56,844 bases of DNA. Origin: Phenylobacterium sp. (GTDB lineage: Bacteria > Pseudomonadota > Alphaproteobacteria > Caulobacterales > Caulobacteraceae). Shown in pieces: positions 1 to 11,350 of this stretch. How positions within the stretch are numbered: position 1 is the stretch's first letter; every line of letters starts with the position of its first letter. Made by a program: the position numbers and the translations under genes. Below the pieces are notes generated by a model. It did not search any database and was not told the origin of the DNA. It was given only the letters and a program-made list of their open reading frames with translations. The stretch lies in NCBI RefSeq assembly GCF_025351295.1, contig NZ_JANXWD010000058.1:1-56844 (forward strand), given 5' to 3'.

Positions 1-64
1 AAGCTGGATCCGAAGGTCGAGCGCTAGATTTTGGATGGCGCATCCCGCCGCCGCTAGAGCGTTT

Positions 65-123
65 CTGGTTCAAGTGGAGTCACTTGAACCAGATAAAAAG
101 GCTCTAACTCTTTGAATTAGAGC
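65..123. repeat. Two adjacent intergenic hairpins
   Basis: A perfect 12-bp inverted repeat (65-76 with 81-92, 4-nt loop) is followed by a 7-bp one (101-107 with 117-123). Both are AT-richer than the surroundings. They look like a dispersed palindromic element or a terminator for a gene left of the window; there is no clean T-run, so the repeat reading is preferred. Confidence 0.6.
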
Positions 124-202
124 GCGTCGGGCGGCGAAACCGGGATCCACTTTCGCCTGAAGCGCTCTAGCGGACGCCCTCGTTGCGATCCCACCTTCGG
201 CC

Positions 203-334
203 GTCATCCCCGGCCTTGTGCCGGGGATCCATCGTCGCGCCTGCCCGGTCGTGGGAGCAGGCCGCGCCGCGCGGCCTGCCGCAATGGCTCGCGCGAGCTG
301 AAGCATGGGTCCCCGGCACAAGGCCGGGGATGAC
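203..334. repeat. Inverted pair of a 28-bp GC-rich palindromic repeat
   Basis: The unit at 203-230 recurs in inverted orientation at 307-334 with one mismatch. Each copy itself contains the self-complementary core CCCCGGC...GCCGGGG. This is a REP/BIME-like arrangement of the kind common between alphaproteobacterial genes. No coding potential is credible in 1-400. Confidence 0.75.
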
Positions 335-400
335 GATCTAAAGGGGAAACAAGCATTTCGATGCGCTCGACGCCCCTCGGTCCCGACCTCGGTCGGGCTC

Positions 401-730
401 CTAGTGCCCGATGCCGGGACGCAGGCGGTACTGGCCCTCGTCGAAGGCCTCGAAGATCAGTGCGGCCTGCGGATGGCCGACCGGCTGGCCGGTGTCGTCC
501 GGCAGCAGGTTCTGTTCCGAGACATAGGCCACGTAGGCGCTCTCATCGTTCTCCGCCAACAGGTGGTAGAACGGCTGGTCCTTGTGCGGCCGGATATGCT
601 CCGGAATGGACAGCCAGTACTCCTCGGTGTTCGAGAAGTTGGGATCGACGTCGAAGATCACGCCGCGGAAGGGGTACACGCGGTGGCGGACGACTTGGCC
701 GATCGTGAATTTGGCGAGTCGTGTGCTCAT
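401..730 (-). CDS. hspQ: Heat shock protein HspQ (YccV family)
   Basis: A 109-residue protein of the YccV/HspQ family. In enterobacteria this small cytosolic protein binds hemimethylated DNA in vitro and acts as a Lon specificity-enhancing factor. The family signatures KFTIGQVVRHRVYPFRGVIFDVDP (shown in part), a YWLSIPE segment and QPFYHLL are visible. The start at 730 is chosen because the conserved region begins at MSTRLAKF; an upstream in-frame start would add 22 unrelated residues. It is divergent from the ppx/gppA gene, sharing a 160-bp promoter region with a palindrome at 780-791. Identification is firm; the alphaproteobacterial role is inferred from the family. Confidence 0.9.
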   Translation of the reverse strand: MSTRLAKFTIGQVVRHRVYPFRGVIFDVDPNFSNTEEYWLSIPEHIRPHKDQPFYHLLAENDESAYVAYVSEQNLLPDDTGQPVGHPQAALIFEAFDEGQYRLRPGIGH

Positions 731-779
731 ATCTGCGAATCTACACCCATCCACCTGACTGGAAGGTGAACGTAGTGGG

Positions 780-791
780 TGACAGCTGTCA
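780..791. promoter_or_regulatory. 12-bp perfect palindrome between hspQ and ppx/gppA
   Basis: TGACAGCTGTCA is a perfect palindrome in the divergent intergenic region, 50 bp upstream of the hspQ start and about 100 bp upstream of the ppx/gppA start. It could be an operator serving either gene. No regulator is assigned. Confidence 0.3.
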
Positions 792-889
792 TTCAACCGT
801 CGTCTTCCGGGCGCCCCCGTCGCTTGCTACAGTCGCCTGGAAATGAGGCGGCCGAGTCTGAGCCCGCCTGCGTGGGACAGGTGACGTCC

Positions 890-1984
890 ATGAGTCAGGC
901 GCTGCGCGCGCCCGGGCCGGTATTGCGCGGCCAGGAGAAGTCCGTGGGCGAGGCGCCGTGCTACGCGGCGCTGGACCTCGGCACCAATAACTGCCGCCTG
1001 CTGATCGCCACCCCGACGCCGCACGGCTTCCGGGTGGTCGAGGCCTATTCGAGGATCGTGCGCCTGGGGGAGGGGCTGGGCGCCAGCGGTCGTCTCTCGG
1101 ACGAGGCGATGGAGCGGGCGCTGGCGGCCCTGAAGGTCAGCGGGGAGAAGGTCCGCCGCCGCGGGGTCCTGAAGTTCCGCGCCATCGCGACCCAGGCCTG
1201 CCGGATCGCCGCCAACGGCCCGGCCTTCGTCAACCGGGTCGCCAACGAGACCGGGGTCAAGCTGCAGATCATCACCGCCCAGGAAGAGGCCAAGCTGTCG
1301 GTGACCGGCTGCCTGAACCTGCTGGACCACCGCCATGAGGCGGCGTTGGTGGTAGACGTCGGCGGCGGCTCGACCGAGCTGAGCTGGGTCGACCTGAAGG
1401 CCGCGGTCCCGGGCCAGACCCCGCCGGTGCGGGCCTGGCTGTCGGTGCCGATCGGGGTGGTCACCCTGGCCGAGCGCTTCCCCGAGGGCGAGATCGCCAC
1501 CACGGGCTGGTTCCGCGAGATGGTCGAGCATGTGAAGGCCGAGATCGCCGCCTTCAAGCGGGCCGATCCCATGAAGCCGATCTTCGACGCCGACCGCGCG
1601 CACCTGGTGGGCACCTCCGGCGCGATCACCAGCCTGGCGGGGATGCACCTGCGCCTGCCGCGCTATGACCGCAACCGCGTCGACGGCATCTGGATGAGCC
1701 GCGCCCAGTGCGACGCCGCCGCCGACGACCTGCTGGCGCTGAGCGCGGCGCAGCGCGCCGCCCAGCCCTGCATCGGCCCCGACCGCGCCGACCTGGTGCT
1801 GGCCGGCGCGGCCATCCTGCAGGCCGTGCAGGAACAGTGGCCCTGTAGCCGCGTGCGGGTGGCCGACCGCGGCCTGCGCGAGGGGATCCTCTTGTCGCTG
1901 ATGTCCGAGCGGGCCAATGGCCGTCGCCGCCGCAAGCGCCGCAGCCGTCGCGGCGGCGGCCGGATCGCGCAGGCCGCCGAATGA
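890..1984 (+). CDS. Ppx/GppA phosphatase family protein
   Basis: A 364-residue member of the exopolyphosphatase/guanosine pentaphosphate phosphatase family, which hydrolyses polyphosphate or converts pppGpp to ppGpp. It has the two phosphate-binding loops of the actin-like ATPase fold, ALDLGTNNCRLLIA near the N-terminus and VDVGGGSTEL in the middle. It lacks the long C-terminal HD-like extension of E. coli Ppx, as usual for the short alphaproteobacterial form. The ATG at 890 is preferred; the open frame continues upstream to 779 without family similarity. The C-terminus is an Arg-rich tail, possibly for polyphosphate or RNA contact (inference). It overlaps rlmE by four bases (ATGA), so the two are probably co-transcribed. 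Confidence 0.88.
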   Translation: MSQALRAPGPVLRGQEKSVGEAPCYAALDLGTNNCRLLIATPTPHGFRVVEAYSRIVRLGEGLGASGRLSDEAMERALAALKVSGEKVRRRGVLKFRAIATQACRIAANGPAFVNRVANETGVKLQIITAQEEAKLSVTGCLNLLDHRHEAALVVDVGGGSTELSWVDLKAAVPGQTPPVRAWLSVPIGVVTLAERFPEGEIATTGWFREMVEHVKAEIAAFKRADPMKPIFDADRAHLVGTSGAITSLAGMHLRLPRYDRNRVDGIWMSRAQCDAAADDLLALSAAQRAAQPCIGPDRADLVLAGAAILQAVQEQWPCSRVRVADRGLREGILLSLMSERANGRRRRKRRSRRGGGRIAQAAE

Positions 1985-2688
1985 GCGAGGATCCGCCGCG
2001 CAAGCGCATGGTGAAGCTGCCGACCGGCGGCCAGGAGGGCGGCCGCGGCAAGCCCGCGCGCCTGAAGACCGCCAAGCAGCGTACGCCCAGCCAGCAGGCC
2101 TGGCTGGAGCGCCAGGTGAACGACCCGTTCTCGGCCAAGGCCCGGGCGCTCGGCTACCGCAGCCGAGCCGCGTTCAAGATCACCGAGATGGACGACCGGT
2201 TCCACTTCCTGAAGCCCGGCGCGCGGGTGGTGGACCTGGGGCTGGCGCCCGGCGGCTGGACGCAGATCGCCATCCTGCGCGGGGTGACCAACATCGTCGG
2301 CGTGGACCTCCTGCCGGTGGACCCGCTGCCGCCGGCCAAGATCATCCAGATGGACTTCACCGACCCGGCCTGCGCGCCGCTGTTGATCGAGTTGCTGGGC
2401 GGGGCGCCGGACGTGGTGCTGTCGGACATGGCCCCCAACACCGTCGGTCACCGCGAGACCGACCACCTGCGCATCGTCGGCCTGATCGAGGCGGCCATCG
2501 ACTTCGCCCAGGCGGTCCTGCGACCCGGCGGCGTGTTCGTCGCCAAGGCCTTCCAGGGCGGCGGCACCGACCAGCTGATCCTCGGCCTGAAACGCCACTT
2601 CACCGAGGTGAAGAACGTCAAGCCCAAAGCCAGCCGCCAGGACAGCTCCGAGGTCTTCCTCGTGGCGACCGGGTTCAAGGGGCGGTAG
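1981..2688 (+). CDS. rlmE: 23S rRNA (uridine-2'-O)-methyltransferase RlmE
   Basis: A 235-residue FtsJ/RrmJ family enzyme that methylates the 2'-O of the A-loop uridine (U2552 in E. coli) of 23S rRNA with S-adenosylmethionine. The K-D-K-E catalytic tetrad is complete: K66 (RAAFKI), D149 (SDMAPN), K189 (VAKAFQGG) and E224 (SSEVFLVA). The SAM-binding loop is VVDLGLAPGGW at 83-93. A basic extension of about 30 residues precedes the catalytic fold, typical of alphaproteobacteria. Translation is likely coupled to the upstream ppx/gppA gene through the ATGA overlap. Confidence 0.95.
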   Translation: MSEDPPRKRMVKLPTGGQEGGRGKPARLKTAKQRTPSQQAWLERQVNDPFSAKARALGYRSRAAFKITEMDDRFHFLKPGARVVDLGLAPGGWTQIAILRGVTNIVGVDLLPVDPLPPAKIIQMDFTDPACAPLLIELLGGAPDVVLSDMAPNTVGHRETDHLRIVGLIEAAIDFAQAVLRPGGVFVAKAFQGGGTDQLILGLKRHFTEVKNVKPKASRQDSSEVFLVATGFKGR

Positions 2689-2706
2689 GCGACATTTCCC
2701 CGGTGT

Positions 2707-2719
2707 ATGACTATGTCAT
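2707..2719. promoter_or_regulatory. Candidate autoregulatory operator of parDE
   Basis: ATGAC-TAT-GTCAT is an inverted repeat about 46 bp upstream of the parD start. ParD antitoxins repress their own promoters through short palindromes in this position, so an operator is plausible. Only symmetry and position support it. Confidence 0.4.
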
Positions 2720-2764
2720 GCTCAAGTGCGGCGGTGCTCCATGGCCCGTCGGAGTTCCTCGCCC

Positions 2765-3025
2765 ATGGCGGTCACGCTCGCGAGCGGCCAGAAGGCCTTT
2801 GTGGAAGAGCGGGTCCGCGGCGGGCGCTTCGCCTCAGCGAGCGAAGTCGTCCGCGAAGGGCTGCGTGCGTTGGAGCGCGAGAAGGCGCATCTCGACGCGT
2901 GGATACGCGAGAAGATCCGGGAGTCGCTGAACGATCCAGGCGCGGACATTCCAGCCGAGGACGTGTTTGCCGAGCTTCGCGCGCGGAATGCATCCTGGCC
3001 GCGCGACCATGCCGGCGAGAGGTAA
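2765..3025 (+). CDS. parD: ParD-family antitoxin
   Basis: An 86-residue ribbon-helix-helix antitoxin: the N-terminus (VTLASGQKAFVEERVRGGRF) and ASASEVVREGLRALE are the standard ParD DNA-binding and dimerisation segment, followed by a flexible acidic tail that wraps the toxin. The ATG at 2765 places the RHH strand at residue 2; an upstream ATG at 2741 would add eight unrelated residues. The gene overlaps parE by 17 bases, the usual toxin-antitoxin arrangement. Expected to neutralise ParE and repress the operon. Confidence 0.9.
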   Translation: MAVTLASGQKAFVEERVRGGRFASASEVVREGLRALEREKAHLDAWIREKIRESLNDPGADIPAEDVFAELRARNASWPRDHAGER

Positions 3026-3335
3026 GGTTCGATTCCGGCCCCTGGCCCGACGCGATCTCCTGGTGATCCACGACTATGTTGCCAACGCGGCCGGACCGGC
3101 GCTCGCCGGTCGGTGTCTCGATCGGATCGAGCAGGCCTTTCTTGCCTTGGCGGACTTCCCTGAGCGCGGGACCCTGAAGGCGGCCTTTGGGCCAGGCCTG
3201 CGGACCATCGGCTTCGAGCGTCGCGCCACGATTGCGTTCCGTGTGACCGGCGATGACGTGCAGATCGTACGTATTTTGTATGCCGGGCGCGATGTCGAGG
3301 GCGCCTTGCGCGAGATGCTCATCGACGAGGATTAG
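3009..3335 (+). CDS. parE: ParE/RelE-superfamily toxin
   Basis: A 108-residue toxin of the ParE family; characterised members inhibit DNA gyrase. Visible family features are RPLARRDLLVIHDYV near the N-terminus, DFPERGT in the middle, and the C-terminal IVRILYAGRDVEG strand. The start at 3009 follows the parD overlap. It converges on the LysR gene with a 4-bp overlap of stop codons. The pair sits within an otherwise core block, suggesting a small acquired module. The toxin looks intact, but its target is inferred from the family only. Confidence 0.88.
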   Translation: MPARGKVRFRPLARRDLLVIHDYVANAAGPALAGRCLDRIEQAFLALADFPERGTLKAAFGPGLRTIGFERRATIAFRVTGDDVQIVRILYAGRDVEGALREMLIDED

Positions 3336-4243
3336 TCGCGAGCGGGGGCCGCCCGCGCCGGCGGAGCCGGCGCCTTCGCGCCCTCCGCCACCAGCCACTC
3401 GCGGAACCGGTCCAGCGCCCGGCTCTCGGCGCCCGGCGCGGCGAGCAGGGCGAAGGCGCTCTCCGAACTCCTGAAACCCAGGGGCGCGACCAGCCGCCCC
3501 GCCGCGATATCGGCTTCACACAGGGGCCACGACACCACCGCCGCGCCCAGGCCGGCCAGGGCGGCGTCCAGGGCGAAGTGGACGTGGGCGAAGGCGCGCT
3601 CCTGCGCCGGCGGCAGCTCGACGCCCGCCAACTCGGCGAAGATCGGCCAGCCTTCCGGATGGGTGGCCGCGGACAGGCGCGGCGCGCGGAGCGGATCGCC
3701 GCCGCAGCGTTCGGCCAGCGCCGGGGTCATCACCGCGCCAACCGCATTGCGGATGAAGGGGGTGCAGTTGGGGTCCGCCAGCCGGCTGGTGGGCGCCAGG
3801 CGCACCACCGCCAGCGCGCCGCGATGCGCCGTCGCGTGGGCGGCGAGCTCCGAGAGATGCAGGCGCACGTCCGGGTGGGCGGCCTGGAAGCCGGCCAGCC
3901 GCGGGATCAGCCACTTCACCGAGATCGAGGCGTTGACCGCCACATGCAGATCCTCGCCGCCGACCCGGGTGCGACGCACGGCGGCGGCGATCTGGTCGAA
4001 GGCCCCGGTCAGGGCCGGGAGCAGGTCGCGGCCGGCGGCGGTCAGCTCCAGGCGGTGCTTGGGGCCGCCGAACAGCCGCACGCCCAGGGCCCGCTCCAGG
4101 GCCTTCACCTGGCGGCTGACGGCGGAGTGGGTGACATGCAGCTCTTCGGCCGCCAGGGTGACCCGCCCGGTCCGCGCCATGGCCTCGAACGCTCGCAAGG
4201 CGTTCAGGGACGGCAAGGGTCCGGATGTGAGATTTTGGAACAT
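3332..4243 (-). CDS. LysR family transcriptional regulator (GcvA-like)
   Basis: A 303-residue LysR-type regulator. The N-terminal winged helix-turn-helix (PSLNALRAFEAMARTGRV then AAEELHVTHSAVSRQVKALE, about 10-50) is followed by the substrate-binding domain. The spacing and the FGGPKHRLELTAAGRDLL segment are typical of the GcvA subgroup. The start at 4243 is used because translation upstream only reads the antisense of the methyltransferase. It is divergent from that methyltransferase across 54 bp holding a near-palindrome at 4254-4267, so it probably controls that gene and itself. The effector is unknown. Confidence 0.85.
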   Translation of the reverse strand: MFQNLTSGPLPSLNALRAFEAMARTGRVTLAAEELHVTHSAVSRQVKALERALGVRLFGGPKHRLELTAAGRDLLPALTGAFDQIAAAVRRTRVGGEDLHVAVNASISVKWLIPRLAGFQAAHPDVRLHLSELAAHATAHRGALAVVRLAPTSRLADPNCTPFIRNAVGAVMTPALAERCGGDPLRAPRLSAATHPEGWPIFAELAGVELPPAQERAFAHVHFALDAALAGLGAAVVSWPLCEADIAAGRLVAPLGFRSSESAFALLAAPGAESRALDRFREWLVAEGAKAPAPPARAAPARD

Positions 4244-4253
4244 GGGGAGACTG

Positions 4254-4267
4254 ATAAGTCGATTTAT
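4254..4267. promoter_or_regulatory. Candidate LysR-type binding site
   Basis: ATAAGTCGATTTAT matches its own reverse complement at 12 of 14 positions and lies between the divergent LysR and methyltransferase starts. LysR regulators commonly bind such interrupted palindromes in the shared promoter. Assigned from position and symmetry only. Confidence 0.4.
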
Positions 4268-4297
4268 GCACCTGGGCAATCGGCGCACAAGCTCGCC

Positions 4298-6609
<2,312 letters not shown>

Positions 6610-6649
6610 CACGACGGGTACAAGTTACGGGACACAAGAGGAAACAGGC

Positions 6650-7045
6650 ATGGTGGCGGTGGAACTGAAGCTGCTGATGGCGGCGGTCGTGATTGGGTTT
6701 GCCCAGCTGATGTGGGCGGCGGCCGCGGCGCGAAGGCAGCAGGACCTGAAATGGGCCGCCGGGTCGCGCGATACGCCCAAGCCCGTGACCGGCGTGGCGG
6801 CGCGCCTGCAGCGGGCGTTCTGGAACTTCGTCGAGACCTTTCCCCTGTTTGCCGCCGCCATTCTGACCGACGCCGTGGCGGGCAAGCTGGGCGGCTCGCT
6901 CACACTTTGGGGCGCGGCGCTCTACGTCGGCGGGCGCGCGGCCTACGTGCCGCTCTATGCGACCGGCGTGCCGATCGTGCGCTCGGTCGTGTGGGGCGTT
7001 TCCATTGTTGGCCTTGGCATGACCGTCGTGGCCCTGTTCAGGTGA
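6650..7045 (+). CDS. MAPEG family membrane protein
   Basis: A 131-residue integral membrane protein with four predicted transmembrane helices, matching the MAPEG (membrane-associated eicosanoid/glutathione metabolism) superfamily. The conserved features are the RxQQD-like loop after helix 1, a RLQRAFWNFVETFPLF segment in helix 2, and GGRAAYVPLYATGVP near helix 3-4. Bacterial members often lack a known substrate. It is 40 bp downstream of guaB and directly followed by rsmB, an arrangement suggesting read-through transcription rather than a functional link. Confidence 0.85.
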   Translation: MVAVELKLLMAAVVIGFAQLMWAAAAARRQQDLKWAAGSRDTPKPVTGVAARLQRAFWNFVETFPLFAAAILTDAVAGKLGGSLTLWGAALYVGGRAAYVPLYATGVPIVRSVVWGVSIVGLGMTVVALFR

Positions 7046-7049
7046 GTTG

Positions 7050-8327
7050 ATGCGTGACGGCGGACGTCTGACGGCGGCCATTGAGGTGCTGACCGAGATC
7101 GAGACGCGGCATCGCCCCGTCCGCCTCGCCATGAAGGCCTGGGGCGAGGGCGCCCGCTACGCCGGCTCGAAGGACCGCGCCTTCATCTCCGGCCTGGTGC
7201 TGGATGTGCTGCGGCGCAGGCGCTCGCTGGGCTGGCGGATGGGCAACGAGAGTCTGCGGGCGGCGGCCCTGGCGACCCTGCATCTGCACTGGGGCTGGCC
7301 GACCGAGCGGCTGGCCGAGGCGGCGGGCGATGAGGTCCACGGTCACGGGCCCCTGACCGACGCCGAGCGCCAGGCCCTGGCGGCGCCCCGAGACCTGACC
7401 GACGCACCGCCCGCCGTGCGCGGCGACTATCCCGATTGGCTGGACGCCTCGATGACCCGGGCGTTCGGCGACCGCCGCGCCGAGGAAGCCGCCGGCCTGG
7501 CCGAACGTGCGCCGGTGGACCTGCGCGTCAACACGCTGAAGACCGATCCCGCCCGCGCGCTGAAGGCCCTGACCCCGTTCGACGCCCAGCCGCCCGGGTT
7601 GATGCCGAACGCCTTGCGCGTCGCCGCGCCGGCTGCGGCCGACCGCAGCGGGGCAGTGGAGACCATCCCGCAGTTCTCCAAGGGCTGGTTCGAGATCCAG
7701 GACCTGGGCAGCCAGGTGGCCGCGGGCGCGGCGGGCGAGGTGAAGGGCCAGCAGGTGCTCGACCTCTGCGCCGGCGGCGGAGGCAAGACCCTGGCGCTGG
7801 CGGCCGCCATGGGCAACACCGGCCAGATCTACGCCTATGACAACGACGCGCGGCGCCTGACCGACACCATCCGCCGCGGCGACCGCGCCGGCGTCCGCAA
7901 CCTGCAGATCCGCACGCCGCTCAACCCCGATCCGCTCAAGGACCTGGAGGGCAAGATGGGCGTGGTATTCATCGACGCCCCCTGTTCCGGCTCGGGCTCC
8001 TGGCGGCGGCATCCCGACACCAAGTGGCGGCTGACACCGGAGACCCTGGCGCGCCGCCAGGCCGACCAGGACCAGGTGCTGGAAGACGGGACGCGGTTCG
8101 TAAAGCCCGGCGGGCGGATGATCTACGTCACCTGCTCGGTGCTGCCGGAGGAGGACGAGGACCGCGTCGCCGCCTTCCTCGAGCGCCACCCCGAGTTCGG
8201 CCGCAGGCCGGCGGCGGACGCGCCCGACCTGAGCAAGTTCCTCACGGCAGACGGCGACCTGCGCCTGACCCCCCTGAGCGCCGGCACGGACGGCTTCTAC
8301 GTCGCCGTGCTGGAGAAGCTGACGTGA
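7050..8327 (+). CDS. RsmB/NOP family rRNA cytosine-C5 methyltransferase
   Basis: A 425-residue m5C RNA methyltransferase. The N-terminal 130 residues form an RNA-binding region; the catalytic Rossmann domain starts at QVLDLCAGGGGKTLALA. Motif IV DAPCSGSGSWRRHPD and motif VI with YVTCSVLPEEDEDRV supply the two cysteines of the family mechanism. E. coli RsmB (429 aa) methylates C967 of 16S rRNA; this is the closest functional model, but other NOP2/Sun paralogues cannot be excluded. The ATG at 7050 is used; a TTG three bases earlier is also possible. Confidence 0.85.
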   Translation: MRDGGRLTAAIEVLTEIETRHRPVRLAMKAWGEGARYAGSKDRAFISGLVLDVLRRRRSLGWRMGNESLRAAALATLHLHWGWPTERLAEAAGDEVHGHGPLTDAERQALAAPRDLTDAPPAVRGDYPDWLDASMTRAFGDRRAEEAAGLAERAPVDLRVNTLKTDPARALKALTPFDAQPPGLMPNALRVAAPAAADRSGAVETIPQFSKGWFEIQDLGSQVAAGAAGEVKGQQVLDLCAGGGGKTLALAAAMGNTGQIYAYDNDARRLTDTIRRGDRAGVRNLQIRTPLNPDPLKDLEGKMGVVFIDAPCSGSGSWRRHPDTKWRLTPETLARRQADQDQVLEDGTRFVKPGGRMIYVTCSVLPEEDEDRVAAFLERHPEFGRRPAADAPDLSKFLTADGDLRLTPLSAGTDGFYVAVLEKLT

Positions 8328-8341
8328 GCGCGGCGGCCATC

Positions 8342-8526
8342 TCCTCTCCCCCGCGAAGCGAGAGGGAGAGGGCAGGGAGAGGGTCGGCGCGGCCTGACCG
8401 ACATCGCGATGGGCGATCAAGGACCCGCCGGAGCGGGGTCCTCATCGCCGCCGGAACGCCCGCCGCGTCGGCCTGCGCCGACCCTCTCCCTATCCTCTCC
8501 CTCTCGGGCTTCGCCCGGGGGAGAGG
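8342..8526. repeat. Inverted pair of CTCTCCC-rich repeats upstream of guaA
   Basis: Between rsmB and guaA, a GAGAGGG-rich unit (about 8342-8389) faces its inverted counterpart (about 8476-8526); both arms contain CTCTCCC and GAGAGG with a GC-rich hairpin centre (CGCGAAGCG, GGGCTTCGCCC). The 185-bp block is likely a BIME-like repeat that could also fold in the transcript ahead of guaA. No gene is credible in it. Confidence 0.65.
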
Positions 8527-8558
8527 CGCGCTTGAACCTTCAGTTTGAGATCCTCGCG

Positions 8559-10118
8559 ATGACCGCCCAAGCCCATGAAAAGGTCCTGATCGTCGATTTC
8601 GGCAGCCAGGTGACCCAGCTCATCGCGCGGCGGCTGCGCGAGGCGGGGGTCTATTGCGAGATCCATCCGTTCGACAAGGTCGACGCCATACTCGACGCTT
8701 TCGGCCCCAAGGCGGTGATCCTGTCTGGCGGCCCGGCCAGCGTGCACGGAGTGCAGAGCCCGTCCGCCCCGCAGCGGATTTTCGAGCTGGGCGTGCCGGT
8801 GCTGGGCATCTGCTATGGCGAGATGACCTTGTGCGCCCAGCTGGGCGGCGCCGTCGAAGGCGGCCACGACCGCGAGTTCGGCCGCGCCGAAATCCAGATC
8901 CAGAAGCTGTCGCTGCTGCTGGAGGGCCTGGGCGGACCGGGCGATCGCGAGACCGTCTGGATGAGCCACGGCGACAAGATCACCGCGATCCCCGAGGGCT
9001 TCGAGGTGGTGGCGACGTCGGAAGCCAGCCCCTTCGCCGTCATCGCCGATGAGCGCCGCCGCTTCTACGGCATCCAGTTCCACCCGGAGGTGGCCCACAC
9101 CCCGCGCGGCGCGACGATCCTGCGCAACTTTACCCACCGGATCGCCGGGCTGAAGGGCGACTGGACCATGGCGTCCTATCGGGATGAACAGGTGGCCAGG
9201 ATCCGCGCCCAGGTCGGCGACGCCAAGGTGATCTGCGGCCTCTCCGGTGGGGTGGATTCCTCGGTGGCCGCGGTGCTGATCCACGAGGCGATCGGCGCCC
9301 AGCTCACCTGCGTGTTCGTGGACACCGGCCTGCTACGCAAGGACGAGGGCGCCCAGGTGGTGACCATGTTCCGCGACCACTACAACATCCCGTTGATACA
9401 TGTTGATGCGGCCGATCTTTTCCTGGACCAACTGGCCGGCGTCAGCGACCCGGAGACCAAGCGCAAGACCATCGGGCGGCTGTTCATCGAGGTGTTTGAC
9501 AAGGAGTCCGCCAACATTGAAGGCGCGGCGTTCCTGGCCCAGGGCACCCTCTATCCGGACGTGATCGAGAGCGTCTCGACCAGCGGCGGCCCCTCGGCGG
9601 TGATCAAGAGCCACCATAACGTCGGCGGCCTGCCGGACTATATGAAGCTCAAGCTGGTCGAGCCGCTGCGCGAGTTGTTCAAGGACGAGGTGCGGGCGCT
9701 GGGCGTCGAACTGGGCCTGCCGCCGGCCTTCGTCGGCCGCCATCCGTTCCCCGGCCCGGGCCTTGCCATCCGCATCCCCGGCGAGATCACCCGCGACAAG
9801 GTCGCCGTCCTGCAGGCCGCCGACGCCATCTACCTCGACGAAATCCGCAAGGCCGGGCTGTACGACAAGATCTGGCAGGCTTTCGCCGTCCTGCTGCCGG
9901 TCAAGACGGTCGGCGTCATGGGCGACGCCCGCACCTATGAGGACGTGCTGGCGCTCCGCGCTGTCACCTCCACCGACGGGATGACCGCCGACTTCTTCGA
10001 ATTCCCCTGGGAAGTACTAGGCCGCTGCGCCACCCGGATCATCAACGAGGTGAGAGGCGTAAACCGGGTCGTCTACGACGTCACCTCGAAGCCGCCAGGG
10101 ACCATCGAGTGGGAATAG
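8559..10118 (+). CDS. guaA: GMP synthase (glutamine-hydrolysing)
   Basis: A 519-residue enzyme converting XMP to GMP with ATP and glutamine. The class I amidotransferase domain has the nucleophile C85 in GICYGEM and the His-x-Glu pair in [10 protein letters not shown]. The ATP pyrophosphatase domain carries the P-loop [10 protein letters not shown], and the dimerisation domain ends in the family terminus PPGTIEWE. The more usual sequence after the nucleophile is GICYGMQ; here it is GEM, a mild variation. The start at 8559 gives the expected length. Its 3' end is the last clearly conserved position before the variable region. Confidence 0.97.
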   Translation: MTAQAHEKVLIVDFGSQVTQLIARRLREAGVYCEIHPFDKVDAILDAFGPKAVILSGGPASVHGVQSPSAPQRIFELGVPVLGICYGEMTLCAQLGGAVEGGHDREFGRAEIQIQKLSLLLEGLGGPGDRETVWMSHGDKITAIPEGFEVVATSEASPFAVIADERRRFYGIQFHPEVAHTPRGATILRNFTHRIAGLKGDWTMASYRDEQVARIRAQVGDAKVICGLSGGVDSSVAAVLIHEAIGAQLTCVFVDTGLLRKDEGAQVVTMFRDHYNIPLIHVDAADLFLDQLAGVSDPETKRKTIGRLFIEVFDKESANIEGAAFLAQGTLYPDVIESVSTSGGPSAVIKSHHNVGGLPDYMKLKLVEPLRELFKDEVRALGVELGLPPAFVGRHPFPGPGLAIRIPGEITRDKVAVLQAADAIYLDEIRKAGLYDKIWQAFAVLLPVKTVGVMGDARTYEDVLALRAVTSTDGMTADFFEFPWEVLGRCATRIINEVRGVNRVVYDVTSKPPGTIEWE

Positions 10119-10269
10119 AAAATAGAACAATTACAATAAATTATTGCCATAAGTTGATGTTTCTGATCGACCACAGCACCGCTTCATCAGGGCATGCTGC
10201 TTACCTTGGCCGATGGTTCGAACCGGCTGGACGCAGCCGAGTACGAGTTTAGCGACTTCGCTCGTTCCC

Positions 10270-10475
10270 TTAGATCAACGCCTCAATCAAACGTGGTCCT
10301 TGCCGACACATTGCGTCCGCGAACTGGTCGATAGACTGGTCGAAAGTCTACGCGCGGCTGGACTCCACGCCGAGGTTGCGGCCGAGCCCGGCCCAGTCGA
10401 GGCTGGGGTTCGAGAGATCGAGCATTGAGAGCGCCGAAGGTCCTGGCTCCCAAGGTCCGTAGTGTCTCTCCTGGC
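10270..10475 (-). pseudogene. Relic of the C-terminus of an acetolactate-synthase-like ThDP enzyme
   Basis: Read on the minus strand, the sequence gives PGPSALSMLDLSNPSLDW, then AGLGRNLGVESSRA, an in-frame TAG, then TFDQSIDQFADAMCRQG and PRLIEALI before a natural stop. This is the characteristic last 60 residues of IlvB-type thiamine-diphosphate enzymes (N/E-PGPxAxxMLDLxxPxLDW ... GPxLIEAxL). About 90% of the gene is missing, and the remnant abuts the end of the extradiol dioxygenase gene. It carries a nonsense codon, so it is a decayed end left by a deletion. The identification is by recall of the family tail; an alignment would confirm it. Confidence 0.6.
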
Positions 10476-11350
10476 TCAATGCGCGGCGCGCTTGTGGCCC
10501 CAGCTGCTGGGCTTGTCGTGGCGGGCGACCCGCCAGGTGGCGTCATCGACGTCCAGTGCGCCGTACCCGAACTCGACTTCGAAGTTGGCCGGGGTCCGGG
10601 CGTAGAACGATATCATGTGATCGTTGGTGTGTTTGCCCAAGGTCGCGGTGATCGGCGTGCCCGCCGCCTCGGCCCGCTCCAGCGCGAAGCCAACTCCATC
10701 CAGGGTCGGCACCTGGATCATGAAGTGATGCAGACGCTTGGGCATCGGAACCGGGATGAGCGCCAGGGTGTGGTGGCGCGGGTTGCAGTGATAGAATTCC
10801 ATGTCGAACCCGAACTGCGGCGCCGGCTGCATGTGGATGATGTCCGAGAGGCGGAAGCCCAGGACGTCCTGGTAGAAGGTTCGGGCGGCGGCCACGTCCT
10901 TCGTCGAGAGGACCACGTGGCCGAGGCCCTGCTCCCCGGTCACGAAGCCGCCGGCGGCGGCCGGTGAAACAAACGGCGTCTCGGTCCGGACGGTGGGGCC
11001 GTAATAGATCTCGACCTTCAGTCCGTCGGGATCGAGGCACGAGACCAGGCCCAGCACGCCCCGTTCCTTGAGGAGGTCTGGATCGCCGTTTCCAACGACG
11101 ACGCCGGCGCCTGTCAGTCGCGCGCGGACGGCCTCGAGCTCGGTGGCTCCGGCGACCTCGAAGCCGACGTAGGCGAGGTCATCGGCCTCGCCCGGCTCGA
11201 CGGCGATGCGCCAGGCCAGGTCGTCCAGTCGGAAGCGCTGCGCGCCGCCGACGGCTTCCCCGGGCATGAGACCCAGCACGCCCGTCGCAAACGCGCCCCA
11301 GGCCTCGGGGTCCTTGACGCTGAAGCCGATGTAGCCGAGCGAACCGATGG

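Noticed and set aside
8559..10146. guaA-end direct repeats marking an integrated element.
   Set aside because: No second copy of the guaA terminal sequence and no integrase gene were found by eye in the window.
10213..10428. Plus-strand 71-codon frame in the gap after guaA.
   Set aside because: It overlaps the minus-strand ThDP-enzyme relic, has no ribosome site and no recognisable content.
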